Assembly (NCBI RefSeq): GCF_018446385.1
Contig: NC_056000.1
Location: forward strand, 51,430,722 to 51,494,721
Direction of reading: 5' to 3'
Source: Zingiber officinale
Lineage: Eukaryota > Streptophyta > Magnoliopsida > Zingiberales > Zingiberaceae
DNA: 64,000 bases
Positions 10,905 through 23,544 of this stretch are shown piece after piece. Made by a program: the position numbers and the translations under genes. The notes beneath the pieces were generated by a model that was not told the origin of the DNA, ran no database searches, and saw only the letters and a program-made list of their open reading frames with translations. Every line of letters starts with the position of its first letter. Position 1 is the first letter of the stretch.

Positions 10905-12057
10905 AGGTTATATGTGGATAAAGTTTATTGCTTTTGTTGCAAGTTGTTTAAATCTGAAAACAATAGAAGTTCATTAACAAAGGATGGATTTAGAGATTGG
11001 AAACATCTTAGTGAACGACTTAAAGAACATGAAAATAGTATTGAACATATAACTAACATGAACATTTGGAATGAATTAAAAATGCGATTAGATAAAAATC
11101 TAACAATTGATAAAGACCTACAACGAGAAATTTCCAAAGAAAAAGAGCGTTGGAGACAAGTTATAATAAGAATATTAGCAACAATAAAATGTCTTTTTAA
11201 ACGTTGTTTGGCTTTTCGAGGATCTAATGAAAAACTTTATCAAGACAATAATGGAAATTTTTTTGGGTTGATTGAAATGATTGTTGAATTTAATTATGTG
11301 ATGTAAGATCTTATTAGACGTATTCAAAGTAATGAAATTCATTATCATTACCTAGGTCTAATGTTAAAAGTGTTATCATTAATAAAATTAAAGAAGTAAA
11401 ATATTTTTCAATAATCCTTGATTATACCCCAGATATAAGTCATCAAGAACAAATAACTTTTTTAGTACGATGTATTAATATGTCAAGTAATAAAGTGAAA
11501 ATAGAGGAGTACTTTTTAGAGTTTTAAAAAGTAGATGATACATTTGATTTATGACTTTTTAACAAATTACAAAATGTGTTAAAATCATTTCATCTTAGTA
11601 TTGAAAATATTAGAGGTCAAGGTTATGATAATGGTTCCAATACGAAAGAAAAATACCAAGGAGTTCAAAAGAGGTTACTTGAAATAAATCTAAGAGCGTT
11701 GTATATGCCATGTGCTTGTCATAGTCTTAATCAAACTCTTAGTGATATGATACATTCTTGTGTTAAAGTTGTTTCTTTTTTTAGAGTAGTGCAACGCATA
11801 TATACATTATTTTCAAGTTCTCCTAAGAGATGGAAAATTTTACTTAATAATGTGAAGGGATTAACCGTCAAATCTTTGTCGAATACTCGTTGGGAAAGTC
11901 GTATTAAAAGTGTTCAAGCTATTAGATTTCAAATTGTGGAAGTGAGAGTAGCTTTACTTGAATTAAATAATATTTGTGATGATACAAAGTCAATAAGTGA
12001 AGCTGAAAGTTTAGATAGTTCAATCAAAATTTGAATTTTTACTTGGTATAGTCATTT
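10905..12057 (+). pseudogene. hAT transposase, N-terminal part
   Basis: Resembles the plant hAT-like proteins with a TTF-type zinc finger and DUF4371 (often labelled zinc finger MYM-type protein 1-like). Visible in order: a Cys-rich finger remnant (VYCFCCKLF), the segment [16 protein letters not shown] followed by [18 protein letters not shown], an RGQGYDNGSN motif and PCACHSLNQTL. The first residues are missing: homology starts abruptly near 10905 where the Gypsy remnant ends. Nonsense codons lie at 11304-11306, near 11525 and near 11552, with a frame change between 11310 and 11380. Interrupted after residues corresponding to 12057 by a solo LTR. A working protein would cut and rejoin DNA; this copy cannot. 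Confidence 0.85.
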
Positions 12058-13725
12058 TGTTAGTATTTGCCCTAGTACCAATTATGAGGTGATTGTAAAG
12101 GGTTCATATTATATTATATATCATTATTAATAAAAGGTAAAAGGTGGTTATTATATTTATTGCAGCTCAGTGCCGATTGAATAAATATAATAATGTTCTT
12201 GGGTAGTAAGTTCATATCTATAATATATCAATTGGTTGAATTGATAGTGAAATATTGTAGAGAACACTACTCTTAACTATTCCTAGTCGAGCATTAATAT
12301 ACAAGGACAATATTAATACATTAAGACTAGCATGTAGGCCAATAGATGACTTGATCTCACAAGTCATGGATATGAGATATCAGGTTGACACATGTGTATA
12401 TATTAGAGAATATATACTGAATGACCCGCCATAAGAATGTTTCATGGATCGTCGTATGAGTGCCATAAACATTCTCATGTGACTATTGGTATGAATAGTC
12501 CTTAGACCTGAAGTCACTACGGTTCCCTACATAAGGAGTTGTATACTTTGGTATCGTCAAACGTCACCCGTAACAGGTTGGACTATAAAGTCGATCACTG
12601 GGTATGCAATAAATTATGCGGAGGGATGTGAGTGATGTAGATGGGATATATCCCTTTCATATGACGGAAGCGATATCTGTGGGCCCCTTGATTAGTAGGA
12701 CACAAGAAAGTATGACCATGCGTAAATAAGTCAATATGAGATATTGAGCTTATTTGATTAAGTATGTCTACTTGGAGATCAAGAAACGCAAAGATTGATA
12801 AGAGGATGACACGGTCTATGCCTTATTAATCAATCTAGATATCAAGGATAGAGGGACCAAGTCATACATGATGATAGCCACGGACAAGTTAGGTCGGATC
12901 TCGACTTTCTCGTCACTTGGGTAGCAATGATGCCTTGCTAGATGTCACTCATTGTTTATGTATCGCAAATGTTGATTTGGGTAAATTGTCAACGTTACGA
13001 GAGCCTATAGGGTCACACACTAAGAACAAGTTGATATGGAGATGGATTCATGTGATGAATCAATGGATTAAGTGTAATCCGAATTTGACTCATTGAGTTA
13101 GACTCAAAGGGATCCAATTGTTGGATTGAGTTCAATTGCATGAGAATCAATGGGTTAGACTCATTGGGTGAACTTGAGTTCACAAAGGAAGTTGAATGGT
13201 CAAAATTCAACCATTGGATTGAATGGTTGATTTTGAGCCATTGGATTAAAATATGAAAGGGCGATTAGAAGATGAAAGGATGGAGACTCTTGGTATACCA
13301 TGGGATGATTATAAATATCATTTGGATGATATTTTTTCATAAGTTTTTCTTTGCTTGAGAAGGTGAAAAGTCCCCTTGATTTTCTTCTTCCTCCTTCCCT
13401 TTTCTTGGCCGAGACACACATATAGGTTGCTAGCACAACCTTGTGTGTTTTCCCTCTCCATCTTGCTTTGTTTGTGAGACAATCAAAGACAAGGCTTGTT
13501 CGTGTGGATACCGTAGAGGCGCGAACGCTTGAACGCGCTGAGATCTGCATCTAAACAGAAGAGGTTGCTGTCGGGATTGCGAAGGGCACGCAACAAAGGT
13601 ATAATCCTATCATGTAGCTTAGTATAGATTATGAATAGAAATTGTTTCTTCCCTTCGCATGGATCCGTTGGATAAGAGGATCTAGTAATTTTTCCACTGC
13701 GTCTTTGGCGCGCTAGATCCCAACA
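12058..13725 (+). mobile_element. Solo LTR (Angela/BARE-like) inside the hAT gene
   Basis: A 1668 bp sequence starts TGTTAGTATTTGCCCTAG and ends GCTAGATCCCAACA. It is flanked by the 5 bp duplication cattt (12053-12057 and 13726-13730). No internal region, primer site or coding sequence is present, so it is a solo LTR left by recombination between two LTRs. The length and opening sequence recall Angela/BARE Copia LTRs, from memory. Short frames inside it are not genes. Confidence 0.85.
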
Positions 13726-13730
13726 CATTT

Positions 13731-14548
13731 GATATGATATTTTATTTGCTATAAACATGGTGAGTAAGAAATTACAATCAAAATTTATGTGCATTGACTC
13801 TGTCATGAAACAATTAGAATGTGTAATCTCATTTTTTGAAAAGTATAGGAATGATGATTTTGCTGTAAGTTTAACTATTGCTAAAAGTCTTGTATTAGAT
13901 ATGATTATAAAGCCAATATTTACAACAAAGTGTTGTCTTTGGAAAAGATAATTTAATGAAAGAGAAGTTGATGAAATTTCACTATCACTAGAAGAGTCCT
14001 TTAGAATTGATTATTTTATTGTTGTTGTGGACATGACAATTGCTTCTTTAAAATGCATATTTGAGCAAATGAAAATCTTTGAAAATATATTTCTTTTTTT
14101 ATTTGATTCAAAAACATTAAGAACTTTAAATGATGATGAATTGAGAAAATATTGTGTCAATTTAAAATCTACTCTAACTCATGACAACTCATCAAATGTT
14201 GAGTTAGATGATTTATTTACTAAATTAAAAATATTACAAACGACTTTACCAAATATGATAAAGTCTGCAATTGATATTCTTGAATTTGTTCAAAGTGTAA
14301 ATTGTTATCCAAATGTTACAATTGCTTATAGAATTTTGTTGGTTATGCCTGTCACAGTAGCATTGATTGAAAGGAGTTTTTCAAAATTAAAATTATTAAA
14401 AACATATATGAGATCATCAATGTCTCAAGAAAGATTAAATAGATTGACAATTTTATGTATTGAGAAAGACATCTTGGAAAATCTTGAAACTAATAATATT
14501 ATAGAAGATTTTACAAATAGAAATGCTAGAAGAAGTCATTATAGATAA
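13731..14548 (+). pseudogene. hAT transposase, C-terminal part
   Basis: Continues the protein across the solo LTR. The residues after the insertion (YDILFAIN, then VSKKLQSK) resume exactly where the upstream part stops. The last ORF (14027-14548) carries the hAT C-terminal dimerisation domain, with YPNVTIAYRILLVMPVTVA, then ERSFSKLKLLKTYMRSSM and RLNRLTILCIEKD. A stop near 13951 and a frame change before 14027 break it. The normal stop is at 14546-14548. Confidence 0.85.
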
Positions 14549-14944
14549 ATTATATATTATTAGAAATTTATTTGGGATCTTATTTTATCATTTCGCCTAG
14601 GACCTCTTGAGTTGAAGGATCTGTGTTGCTTCCGGGGAGACAAGAAGAGAGATTGATACCAGAAAGCAGGAGGAAGAGGAGGAATGGAGGAAGGATCGAT
14701 GGTTCAAAATTGAGGCGTTTGGCTTTTGCTGTGAGCAGGGTGGGGAATCCGTTGCTGGCTCTCCCTCGGCATCTGCGGAAGAGATCATATGTACAAATTT
14801 TATTTTACCCCCACAAGTTTATTTATTTTTAGTTTTCCACTAAAATTTTCATTTAATAGATTAGACGATTAATGGGTTAACATTTATCAAGTTAAGTTTT
14901 TCTTATTTTTAATTATATTTTGATATTTTTTTTATATCAAGTCA
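14549..14944. other. No gene seen
   Basis: Mixed then AT-rich sequence between the hAT gene and the GC-rich foldback. It probably holds the hAT 3' end, but no terminal inverted repeat could be fixed. Confidence 0.4.
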
Positions 14945-15675
14945 CTACAGTGAACTAGGACCAGAGGATCCCTGCACCAGACGCGGGGTCGTCGCCGCCA
15001 GACGCGGGGTCGTGCGGCGGTGCGTCGCAAGGTCACCAGATGCGTAGTCGGTGTAGCCATGTGTCGTCGGCATATGCTGATCCGCCAGATGCGGGGCCAT
15101 CGCTACTAGATGCGGGGCCGTCGTTGCCAGATGCGGGGCCGTCGCGACCGGACACGAGGCCGTGCGCGGTGCGGGGTCACCAAATGCGTAGTCGGTGTCG
15201 CCATGTGTTGCCGCCAGACGCTGATCTACCAAATGCGGATGCGGAGCCACTAGATGCGGGCTCGTCTTGGTGGCGCTTCTCGACGGCGAGTTTCATCAAC
15301 ACCATGAAGACGCCACCAAGCAGAAAATGAAAACCAGGGTTAATCCCATGGAGCGAAACTTCACCTTGAACTTGAGCAACAACCGAGTCTTGGAAAACCC
15401 TCAAAAAATTGGAAAGCCATCGGAGATGGAGCAGGCCCTGGTTCACTGTAGTGATTGGAGGGATTCAATGGTCCCCACCTGCTAAACAGGTGGGACAATT
15501 GAGTCCCTCCAATCATTGCCCCTGGTCCCTCCTTCCGTGTATGGCGGCGACGACCCCACATCTGGCGGCTCCGCATCCGCATCTGGCGGTGACACATGGC
15601 GACTCCTATTAAGCATCTGGCGATCCCGCGACGTGCCGTCGCACGACCTCGTATCTAGCGGTGACGACCCTGGCA
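14945..15675. mobile_element. GC-rich foldback-like element, R copy 1
   Basis: Two blocks of short repeats of the type ccagatgcggggccgtcgt face each other in inverted orientation (14975-15265 and 15540-15665) around a unique centre. The centre includes a 64 bp hairpin at 15452-15515. The same element recurs on the other strand at 26938-27620 and, cut short, at 56920-57062. No transposase is visible and no target-site duplication was found. The centre contains a short frame (FMVLMKLAVEKRH on the minus strand) of unknown origin, possibly captured sequence. Confidence 0.6.
15452..15515. repeat. Hairpin inside the foldback
   Basis: TGATTGGAGGGATTCAATGG and its approximate complement face each other around a ctaaa loop, with a few mismatches in the stem. 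The copy at 27112-27170 is a better hairpin. Confidence 0.75.
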
Positions 15676-16021
15676 TAATTTAATATTATTTCTTACCCTA
15701 TTTCCGCATTTTACTTTTACTCATTTTACAAAGCCTAAAAAGTCTTGGATGTGATTGGAGGGGATAATCATTTGCACTTAGCTATGGTTTTTCACTAATG
15801 AGTAGTCATGGTCTATATTCTTCGGTAGGAGGTTTCTTAAGAACTTTTGGAATTTAATTTTGTCCACAATTAAACATCATAAATTTGTAGTATTTTCGAT
15901 ATCCACATGGAAATTTGATGAATCTTGAGATTAATGGAATTTCATGGGCTTTTGTGCTTGCTTAATAAACTATAAGGTATTTTCTTTCAATGAATGCATT
16001 ATCTTTTAATATGATGTAACT
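15676..16021 (+). other. Non-coding flank or intron of the 2OG-like fragment
   Basis: AT-rich sequence matching the minus-strand sequences at about 26640-26935 and 56640-56920. Its end just before the first coding-like segment suggests an intron or 5' flank copied with the gene. Confidence 0.5.
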
Positions 16022-17135
16022 TTAAGATCTAAGTTAGCACAACTTGCTCCCTTCTTTGATATTTTAAAGAAAACCAGGGTGCAATGGGAGGGAGTGTTAT
16101 ACCATTTATTGGACATGTAAGATTAGATCTCGTAGCCTCGGAAGGACTTCCATCAGATTCTTACAAGATCTCAGTATAACTCTTGCACAATCCCTTGCTC
16201 ATTATTCTGCTGCTGTCATTGAGTTTCCTCCTGGAGATAGTGCTCTTCTCAGATCTGGTCTAGAATCTGCTCGTTTGTTTTTTTTATCAGCATGAATATA
16301 CTCCTACTGATATAGCTCACACGAAGAAAATCAGGGAATGGTGCAAGACATCTGGTTATCATATTGATCCTATATTGTGACAAGAAACATATGTTTATAT
16401 AGCCGCCCGTGATTTATCTCCTCCGTGTTGGTCCTGAGACGAGTTGATGAAGACGCTTGGAACGAGCATATTCATTTTTTGTCACCAAGAAACATATGCT
16501 TATTTGCCTGGACTTAATAGAGACACATGGTGCAATGGAACTTACTCCAGGTAGCTTGCTTTACATATTTGGAACACTTGCATGCAATCAACTTTTCATT
16601 AAACTTGCGTAGCTTTTCATTTGGAGAAGTACTTGATAACATGCCATTGAGGAATGGAGAAATTTCCTCCTCAGTTCTTTCAGTATGCTATCACTCGAGA
16701 CCATCATTTCAAGCAACACAACATCATGCTATGACAGGCCAGGAAGGTGGACAGATGGTCATATCCCCAGACCATGATATTGACAAGGCATTAATCACTC
16801 TTGTCAAATCAGATAGAGCAGGAATGCATATAAAAGATATCCATGGCGTTGGATACTTTGTGGATGGTGATCTTGGTCCTCAAGATGCAGTTGTATATCC
16901 TGGTCTAGTACTTTAACAGGCAACTGCTGGTTATGTGAAGCCTGCTGTGCATAGGATGGATATAGTTAATTCACATGCTCACATAGATAGAAGAAGTTCA
17001 GTGATTTTCAAGCTTATGCCCGGATCAATGGCAAGTTTGAGCTGCTCTGAGATGAGAGCAGCTGGGTATGGAGTGGAAGCACAATTCCAGATTCCTATAT
17101 CGGTGGATGAATTTATGCGGAGACCACACTCTACT
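16022..17135 (+). pseudogene. 2OG-Fe(II) oxygenase-like gene fragment, R copy 1
   Basis: Pieces of a conserved plant protein that I recall as annotated 2-oxoglutarate/Fe(II)-dependent oxygenase-like. Recognisable segments in order: LAPFFDILKKTRVQWEG (about 16040), SLAHYSAAVIEFPPGDSALL (about 16200), ISPDHDIDKALITLVKSDRA (about 16760), VDGDLGPQDAVVYPGL (about 16860) and MASLSCSEMRAAGYGVEAQF (about 17025). Frameshifts, stops (for example 16916) and a SINE insertion at 16399 break it. The sequence after PHSTGN turns non-coding, as at an intron border. The enzyme-family label is from memory; that the fragment is broken is clear from the sequence. Confidence 0.6.
16399..16485 (+). mobile_element. 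5'-truncated SINE tail
   Basis: An 87 bp insert with gtgatttatctcctccgtg and gggttga-like words resembles the 3' part of Au-type plant SINEs and ends in a T run. It is bordered by an 18 bp direct repeat, caagaaacatatg(t/c)ttat, at 16381-16398 and 16486-16503. R copy 2 near 55645-55675 lacks the insert. The SINE family is recalled, not searched. Confidence 0.6.
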
Positions 17136-17719
17136 GGTAACTTTAACATTTTATTACCAATTTTAATCAAGAAGAAAATCTTGTTATTGCAAGATGATTC
17201 CAACAATATATGAGAATAACTTCCTTTTTGATTTTTTTTTTTTATGATTACTTGTGTGCATTATGCAATTTCATTATAATGGTAAAAGTACACAATATAC
17301 ATTCATGTGAACACAAATTTACTGTACGAGCATATGCGCCTGTTCATCTTATCAATTAGTCTCTTTTTTAACTTCACAATAACCTTTCTTCATTGTTCTA
17401 AGTAACTGAAGGCCTGACTGAAATGTTCAAAATCATTTTATTCACAATGGGTGCATTTCCTTGAATGAGGTTGTTATGCTCTTGAACAAATTAACAAAAT
17501 AGAATCATTCTGTCCTCAAAATTTACAAAATCCATCGAAAGAGGATATTTTTGTTTTTTTAACATCAAATTGAGTGCTAGCCATAATCATAGAAATCTCA
17601 CTCAATCCTTCAATCCTTCAACTCATGCTAACACCATTTGAGTACAAATCTCCTCATAGTAACCTGTGATAAAAAATAATATATAAATGCAATGTATTAG
17701 CGACATGCTAAGTAGATTT

Positions 17720-18149
17720 TGTTAGATCATAATTGTAATTATAAATGTCTAATGTCATCAATTAAAGAAGTCATAGTTTAATGTGATCTAATTTATAATT
17801 AAGGAATATGACTTAAGGGTTTAATTGTTATGAATAAATTAATGTGGATACCATGTACAATTTTTAATTTATTGAGGGGTCAAATTAGAAATAGGCAAAC
17901 TTATGTTTCTATAAATAAGGGTTATGGTCCCAGTTTGCAGAAAATATACTTTTGTTTTTCTTTCTCATCGACAAAACTCTCTGGATACTAAGGAAGATCT
18001 GCAAATTGAAGATCTTGCCCAAATCGACTGCATACTATGGATTCTGGTACGTTTCCGTAATTTCTGTCTATCCAGTTTATAATTTCTTAAGAATTGAATA
18101 GAATGCATAAGTTTTGTGTTGATATTTCTCAACCCAATTTTTACTATTA
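17720..18149 (+). repeat. 5' LTR of the Copia element
   Basis: Starts TGTTAGATC and ends TACTATTA, the last CA apparently mutated to TA compared with TACTATCA in the 3' LTR. TATA-like ctataaataag lies at about 17909-17919. It contains the ATG discussed at 18037. Confidence 0.85.
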
Positions 18150-19479
18150 ATTGGTATCAGAGCAATCTATTCCAAATTCTTAGGAAAATAATTTTTGATT
18201 ACAAAATTTTATCTTTGTGTAATCTCGATTTTGGTTCTTGATATATCATCTTGCGATTTTATTTCTGCATCGCAACTTCCACCGGCGAAGGGAAAGTATC
18301 GTGGGAGGTTGTTTGTGATCATGTTCCTGGACCGGCGACGACATCCAGGATGGTTGGTAACACGCTGAACTCCGCTTCTTGAGTTTTCTACTCATCGCGA
18401 GTGAGCGTCGGTGACCAACAGTAGGCTACCAGCGACAACTTCATGTTGGAGGTTATTTTTCTGGCAGGATAAAGTGTTACAGTTGGCCGGAGATACGTCT
18501 GTGGCTGTTGAGTTGACTGTGGCCACCTCTCACTGTTTCTGCACAAACAGAAGCCGGCAACCACGCAGGCAAAAGATGACCGACGTTCCGACATTGGAAA
18601 GGTTGGCAACGGTCCTGGTATGCCGTCGGTTGATTGTCGTGGTCGACAACCACGGTTGTGGTGGTTCATGCGGCGTGGAGGCGTGATTATTCAGTTGCAT
18701 GCGACGGTTCATGCGGTTGTTGTTCACGCGACGACGCGTCGATTTTTTGGAAGATAAACAGTTGCAGTTTTTCAACATTTACGTGATTAAAATTTTAGAA
18801 AATGATGCCATGTTTAGGAGAACAGTGGCCACGATGGGAAAGGATGGCCACGTTTTTCAATATTTTTTTTTAAATTGACATTAAAATAAAAAACGTGATA
18901 ATTTTAGTTGTTCTTATTTTGTCCCCTTTAAAATAATCCATTAAATTTAAATTATTTGGATAAAATAATTTAATTAAATTATTTTATAATATTGATTTAA
19001 ATTTTTAATGGATTATATGAGTTCAGTTAATATATATTATTTTAATTTCAATTAAATTTAAATTATATGTCGCCAAAGTGACCTCTATTATTTGAATTTA
19101 ATTTTAATTAAAATATTATTTAAATATTAAATAAAGTGTAAATGTATATATTTATATGAGTATTAATCGGCCAAAGGAAAATTTATACTTAACAAATTAT
19201 ATATTTATTTGTGATAATAAACACGTAACAATTATCAGGTTTTATTTGTTATGTTTCATGCATATAATAAATCGATCCAAAGATAGGTTTATTATTTGTC
19301 ATGCATTATTGTTAGTGTTTGATTATTACAGAAAGAGTACCACTTGAAAATAATATTATTGTCCAAAGACTTGATATTGTTGTTGCACTATGTATCTTTA
19401 GATGAGATTTATCATTTGTTTTTTATTGATTCAAAATGAGCATGTTATTTATATTACAATTCTTGTGTTCTCTTTTCAG
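18037..19479 (+). other. Possible start exon in the LTR and leader intron
   Basis: The first ATG downstream of the expected transcription start (18037) reads ATG GAT TCT G, followed directly by GTACGT, a good 5' splice site (intron from 18047). A pyrimidine-rich tract ending ttctcttttcag closes at 19479. Joining the two gives an uninterrupted frame into gag. Unspliced, the same ATG meets a stop after seven codons. The intron would contain the primer site, so spliced RNA could serve as mRNA but not as a replication template. Inference from sequence only. Confidence 0.5.
18152..18163 (+). other. Primer binding site of the Copia element
   Basis: TGGTATCAGAGC, the standard initiator-Met tRNA complement, two bases after the LTR. 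Confidence 0.9.
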
Positions 19480-22400
19480 CAAATGTTGCTACTATTTCTG
19501 CTAACTTAAGTTCAGTGTCGATCCTTAATGGTACAAATTTTAAGGATTGGAAGGAGAACATTTTAATTGTTCTTGGCTGCATGGATCTAGACCTTGCACT
19601 TCGGACAGAGCAACCCACTGCTCCTACAGATACTAGTTTCTCTGAACAGAGAGCTAAATATGAGAAGTGGGATCACTCTAACCGCATGAGTCTTATGATC
19701 ATCAAGCGCGACATATCTGAGGCTTTTAGGGGCGTGGTGTCTAATAGTGTCACCAAAGCTAAGGAATATCTCGATGAGATTGAAAAGCGCTTTGCCAAAA
19801 GCGATAAGGCGGAAACAGGCACAATTCTGAAGAGCTTGATTTCCATTAAGTATAAAGGCAAGGGAAATATTCGGGAATATATCATGGAAATGTCCCACCT
19901 TGCATCGAAGTTGAAGGCACTTAATCTTGAATTGTCGGATGACATGCTTGTGCATTTAGTGTTTATTTCTCTTCCGAACCAGTTTAGTCAGTTCCAAATT
20001 AATTATAACTGTCAAAGGGAGAAATGGACTCTTAATGAGCTCATTTCATACTGTGTTCAAGAGGAAGAGAGGTTGAAGCAAATCAAGTCTGAAAGTGCCT
20101 ATTTGGCAAGCAACCCTAAAGATAAGGGCAACAAAAGAAAGAATAAGGCTACTAAAGGTCCTTATATGAAGAAACGAAAGCAGGATACTGACAAGAAAGG
20201 TTGTTTCTTCTGTAACAAGCCTAATCATGTCAAGAAAGAATGTCCTAAGTACCATGCATGGCGTGCGAAAAAGGGTATATTTTTTACTTTGGTCTGTTTT
20301 GAAGTAAATTTAGCTTCAGTACCTAGAAACACTTGGTGGTTAGACTCTGGTGCTACTACTAACATCAGTGTTTTAATACAGGGTTGCCTGAGCTACTGAA
20401 AGCCAACTGATGCTGAAAGATGCATTTATGTGAGTGATGACAAGTTGGTTGAGGTGGAAGCAATAGAACATTTTAGATTGTTATTAAGCACTAGTTACTA
20501 TTTAGACTTAATAGATACTTTTGTTGTACCGTCATTTAGACGAAATTTGGTTTCTGTTTCTAATTTGGACAAATTAGGTTATTGTTGTTCGTTTGGAAAT
20601 GATCAATTCAGTTTATCTATTAATTCTACTGTTATTGGAACAGGTTCACTTATAATTTATGACAATCTATATATGCTTTATATAAATACTTCTTATATTG
20701 AAACCCTGAATGTGGAATCACATGGTACTAAGCGTAAATTTAATAATGAAAATTCAGGTGTCTTATGGCACAAACGTTTAGGACACATCTCTAGAAATAG
20801 AGTTGAACGACTTGTATCAGATGGAATTTTACACTCTATTGATTTTTCAGACCTAAATGTTTGTGTTGAATGCATTAAAGGCAAACAGACCAAAAGAAAG
20901 AAAGAGAGTGCATATAGAGCTACAGAAGTATTGGAATTGATACATACAGATGTTTGTGGACCATTTCCAACACCTTCTTGGAATGGTCAACAATATTTTG
21001 TATCATTCATTGATGATTATTCTCGATATGCATACCTATTTCTTATTTATGAGAAGGCTCAAACATTGGACGCTTTCAAATCATTTAAGGTTGAAGTTGA
21101 GAACCAACTAAACAAAAGAATTAAGAAAGTCAGATCTGATCGTGGTGGTGAATACTACGGTAGATATGACAGTTCGGTGAGCAACGTCCAGGACCTTTTG
21201 CTCAATACCTAGAGGAGTGTGGAATAGTCCCACAATACACCATGCCAGGCTCACCAAGCATGAATGGTGTAGTTGAGCGACGTAATAGAACTCTTAAGGA
21301 TATGGTAAGGAGTATGATTAGTCATTCAACCTTACCAATGTCACTATGGGGAGAAGCATTAAAGACAACAGCTTGCATTCTAAATCGAGTACCCACTAAA
21401 GCAGCTACTAAAACACCTTTTGAGCTTTGGACAAGGCGAAAGTCAAGTCTCAAATATTTTCATATTTGGGGATGTCCAACTGAGGCTAGACCATATAGGC
21501 CACATGGAAAGAAATTGGACTCCAGAACTATAAGTAGCTACTTTATTGGATATTCTGAGCGATCACGGGGCTATAAGTTTTATGATCCCAAAGTAAAGAC
21601 CATCTTTGAGATGAGAACTGCAACGTTCTTTGAAGATATTGAGTTTGGGGGAAGAATAAAGTAACTGACATTGTCTTTGAGGAGGAATGTATTCCCACTA
21701 CTCTTCAAGAGGAAATGGTTTATATTCCTATGATTGCTTCTAATAATGATCAGGATTTTATTCATGTCAGTAATCAAGATGCAATACAAGAACAACAAGA
21801 CATTGTTAATCAACTCCCAGAAGAACAAACTCAACAACCTCAAGAACTAGTGTGTGTAGAACCAGTGCCTTTACGAAGATCCACTAGAGAAAGGAGGAGT
21901 GCTATTTTGGATGATTACATAGTGCTACTTCAAGAACATGAAGAAAATGATGGTATGACGGAGGATGATCCAATCAACTTTCGTCAAGCCATGCAAGATT
22001 CAAATTCTCAAAAGTGGATTGAGGCAATGAATGAAGAGTATAAGTCAATGCAAGACAATAATGTTTGGGAACTTGTCCTATTACCAGAAGGTGTGAAACT
22101 CATTGGTTGTAAGTGGATTTTTAAAACCAAACGAGATTCAAACGGTAATGTGGAAAGATAGAAAGCACGTCTTGTAGCTAAAGGCTATACTCAAAAATAT
22201 GAGATTAACTTTAAAGAGACCTTTTCTCCAGTTTCAACGAAGGACTCTTTAAGGACAATCATGACACTTATCGCACACTTCGATATGAAACTCTATCAGA
22301 TGGATGTCAAGACAGCTTTTCTCAATGGAGACATTGAGGAAACAATCTATATGGTGCAACCAGAATACTTTGTATTAGGAAATCCAAAGAGTATGGTTTG

Positions 22401-23544
22401 CAAACTTAAAAAGTCCATCTATGGGTTAAAACAAGCATCTCGTCAATGGTACCACAAATTTCATCAAATAATAATCTCATTTGGTTTTGAGGTAAATGTG
22501 GTAGATGATTGTGTGTATCATAAGTTCAGTGGGAGTAAGCATATCTTCCTGGTTCTATATGTTGATGACATTTTGCTTGCCACAAATGATATAGGTATGT
22601 TAAATGATACCAAGGGATTTCTATCTAGATATTTTGAAATGAAAGATCTTGGTAACGCATCTTTTGTATTAGGAATCCAAATACACCGAGATCGTTCTTG
22701 AGGTATTCTTGGATTATCACAAAAGAACTATATCGATAAGGTGCTTAAAAGATTTGGCATGCAAGATTGTAAATCAGGTAATACCCCAGTCGCTAAAGGA
22801 GACAAGTTTAGTCTTAAACAATGCCCTAAAGGAAGCCTCGAGACTCAAGAAATGCAAAAGATTTCCTATGCTTCAGCTGCAGGAAGTCCTATGTATGCTC
22901 AAGTTTGTACGCGTCCAGATATTGCGTACATTGTTGGAGTGTTGGATAGATATTTAAGCAACCCAGGAATGGATCATTGGAAAGCAGCAAAGAGGGTAAT
23001 GAGATATTTAAAGAGAACTAGTGATTACATGCTCACATATAAGAGGCCAGATACTCTTGAGATCATGGGATATTCTGACTCTAATTTTGCGGGATGCCAA
23101 GATAGCATGAGATCCACTTCAGGTTATGTTTTTCTGTTGGCTGGCGGAGCTATCTCTTGGAGAAGTGCCAAACAGGCATTGCCAGCTTCTTCCACCATGG
23201 CAGCAGAGTATATAGCATGTTATGAGGCATCTAATCATGGAATATGGTTGAAAAATTTTGTCACTGGGCTGCGTATTTTGGGAAAGGTTGAAAGACCACT
23301 GAAGTTGTTTTGTGACAATCGATCAGCTGTATTATATTCTAACAACAATAGGAGCTCGACAAAATCGAAGCACATCAATATCAAGTTCCTTGTTGTGAAA
23401 GAAAGAGTACAAAGTGGACAAATTTCGATAGAACACATAGGCACAAACTCCATGATAGTAGATCCTTTTATAAAGGGTTTACCACCCAATGTCTTCTATG
23501 AGCATACCACTCATATGGGTGTTATTCAATTTGGTGAAATCTAG
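19480..23544 (+). pseudogene. Copia Gag-Pol polyprotein, inactivated
   Basis: Gag (19515-20290) has a UBN2-like region and a zinc knuckle (CFFCNKPNHVKKEC). Protease follows with the active-site motif WWLDSGAT (about 20335). Integrase shows a pre-integrase region (HKRLGH), then catalytic Asp in HTDVCGP and SFIDDYS and Glu in GVVERRNRT. Reverse transcriptase has QMDVKTAFLNGD and the catalytic YVDD (about 22560). RNase H ends with DNRSAVLYSNN and STKSKHINIKF. Defects: TGA at 20397, a frameshift near 21175, an extra base in a G run near 21648, TAG at 22159 and TGA at 22699. Two of the three stops fit C-to-T change of an Arg codon. All domains are otherwise present, so inactivation is fairly recent. 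Confidence 0.93.

Noticed and set aside
17924..18090. Open frame from an ATG just after the TATA box in the Copia LTR
   Set aside because: The ATG is only about 14 bp from the TATA box, so it should be upstream of the transcript start.
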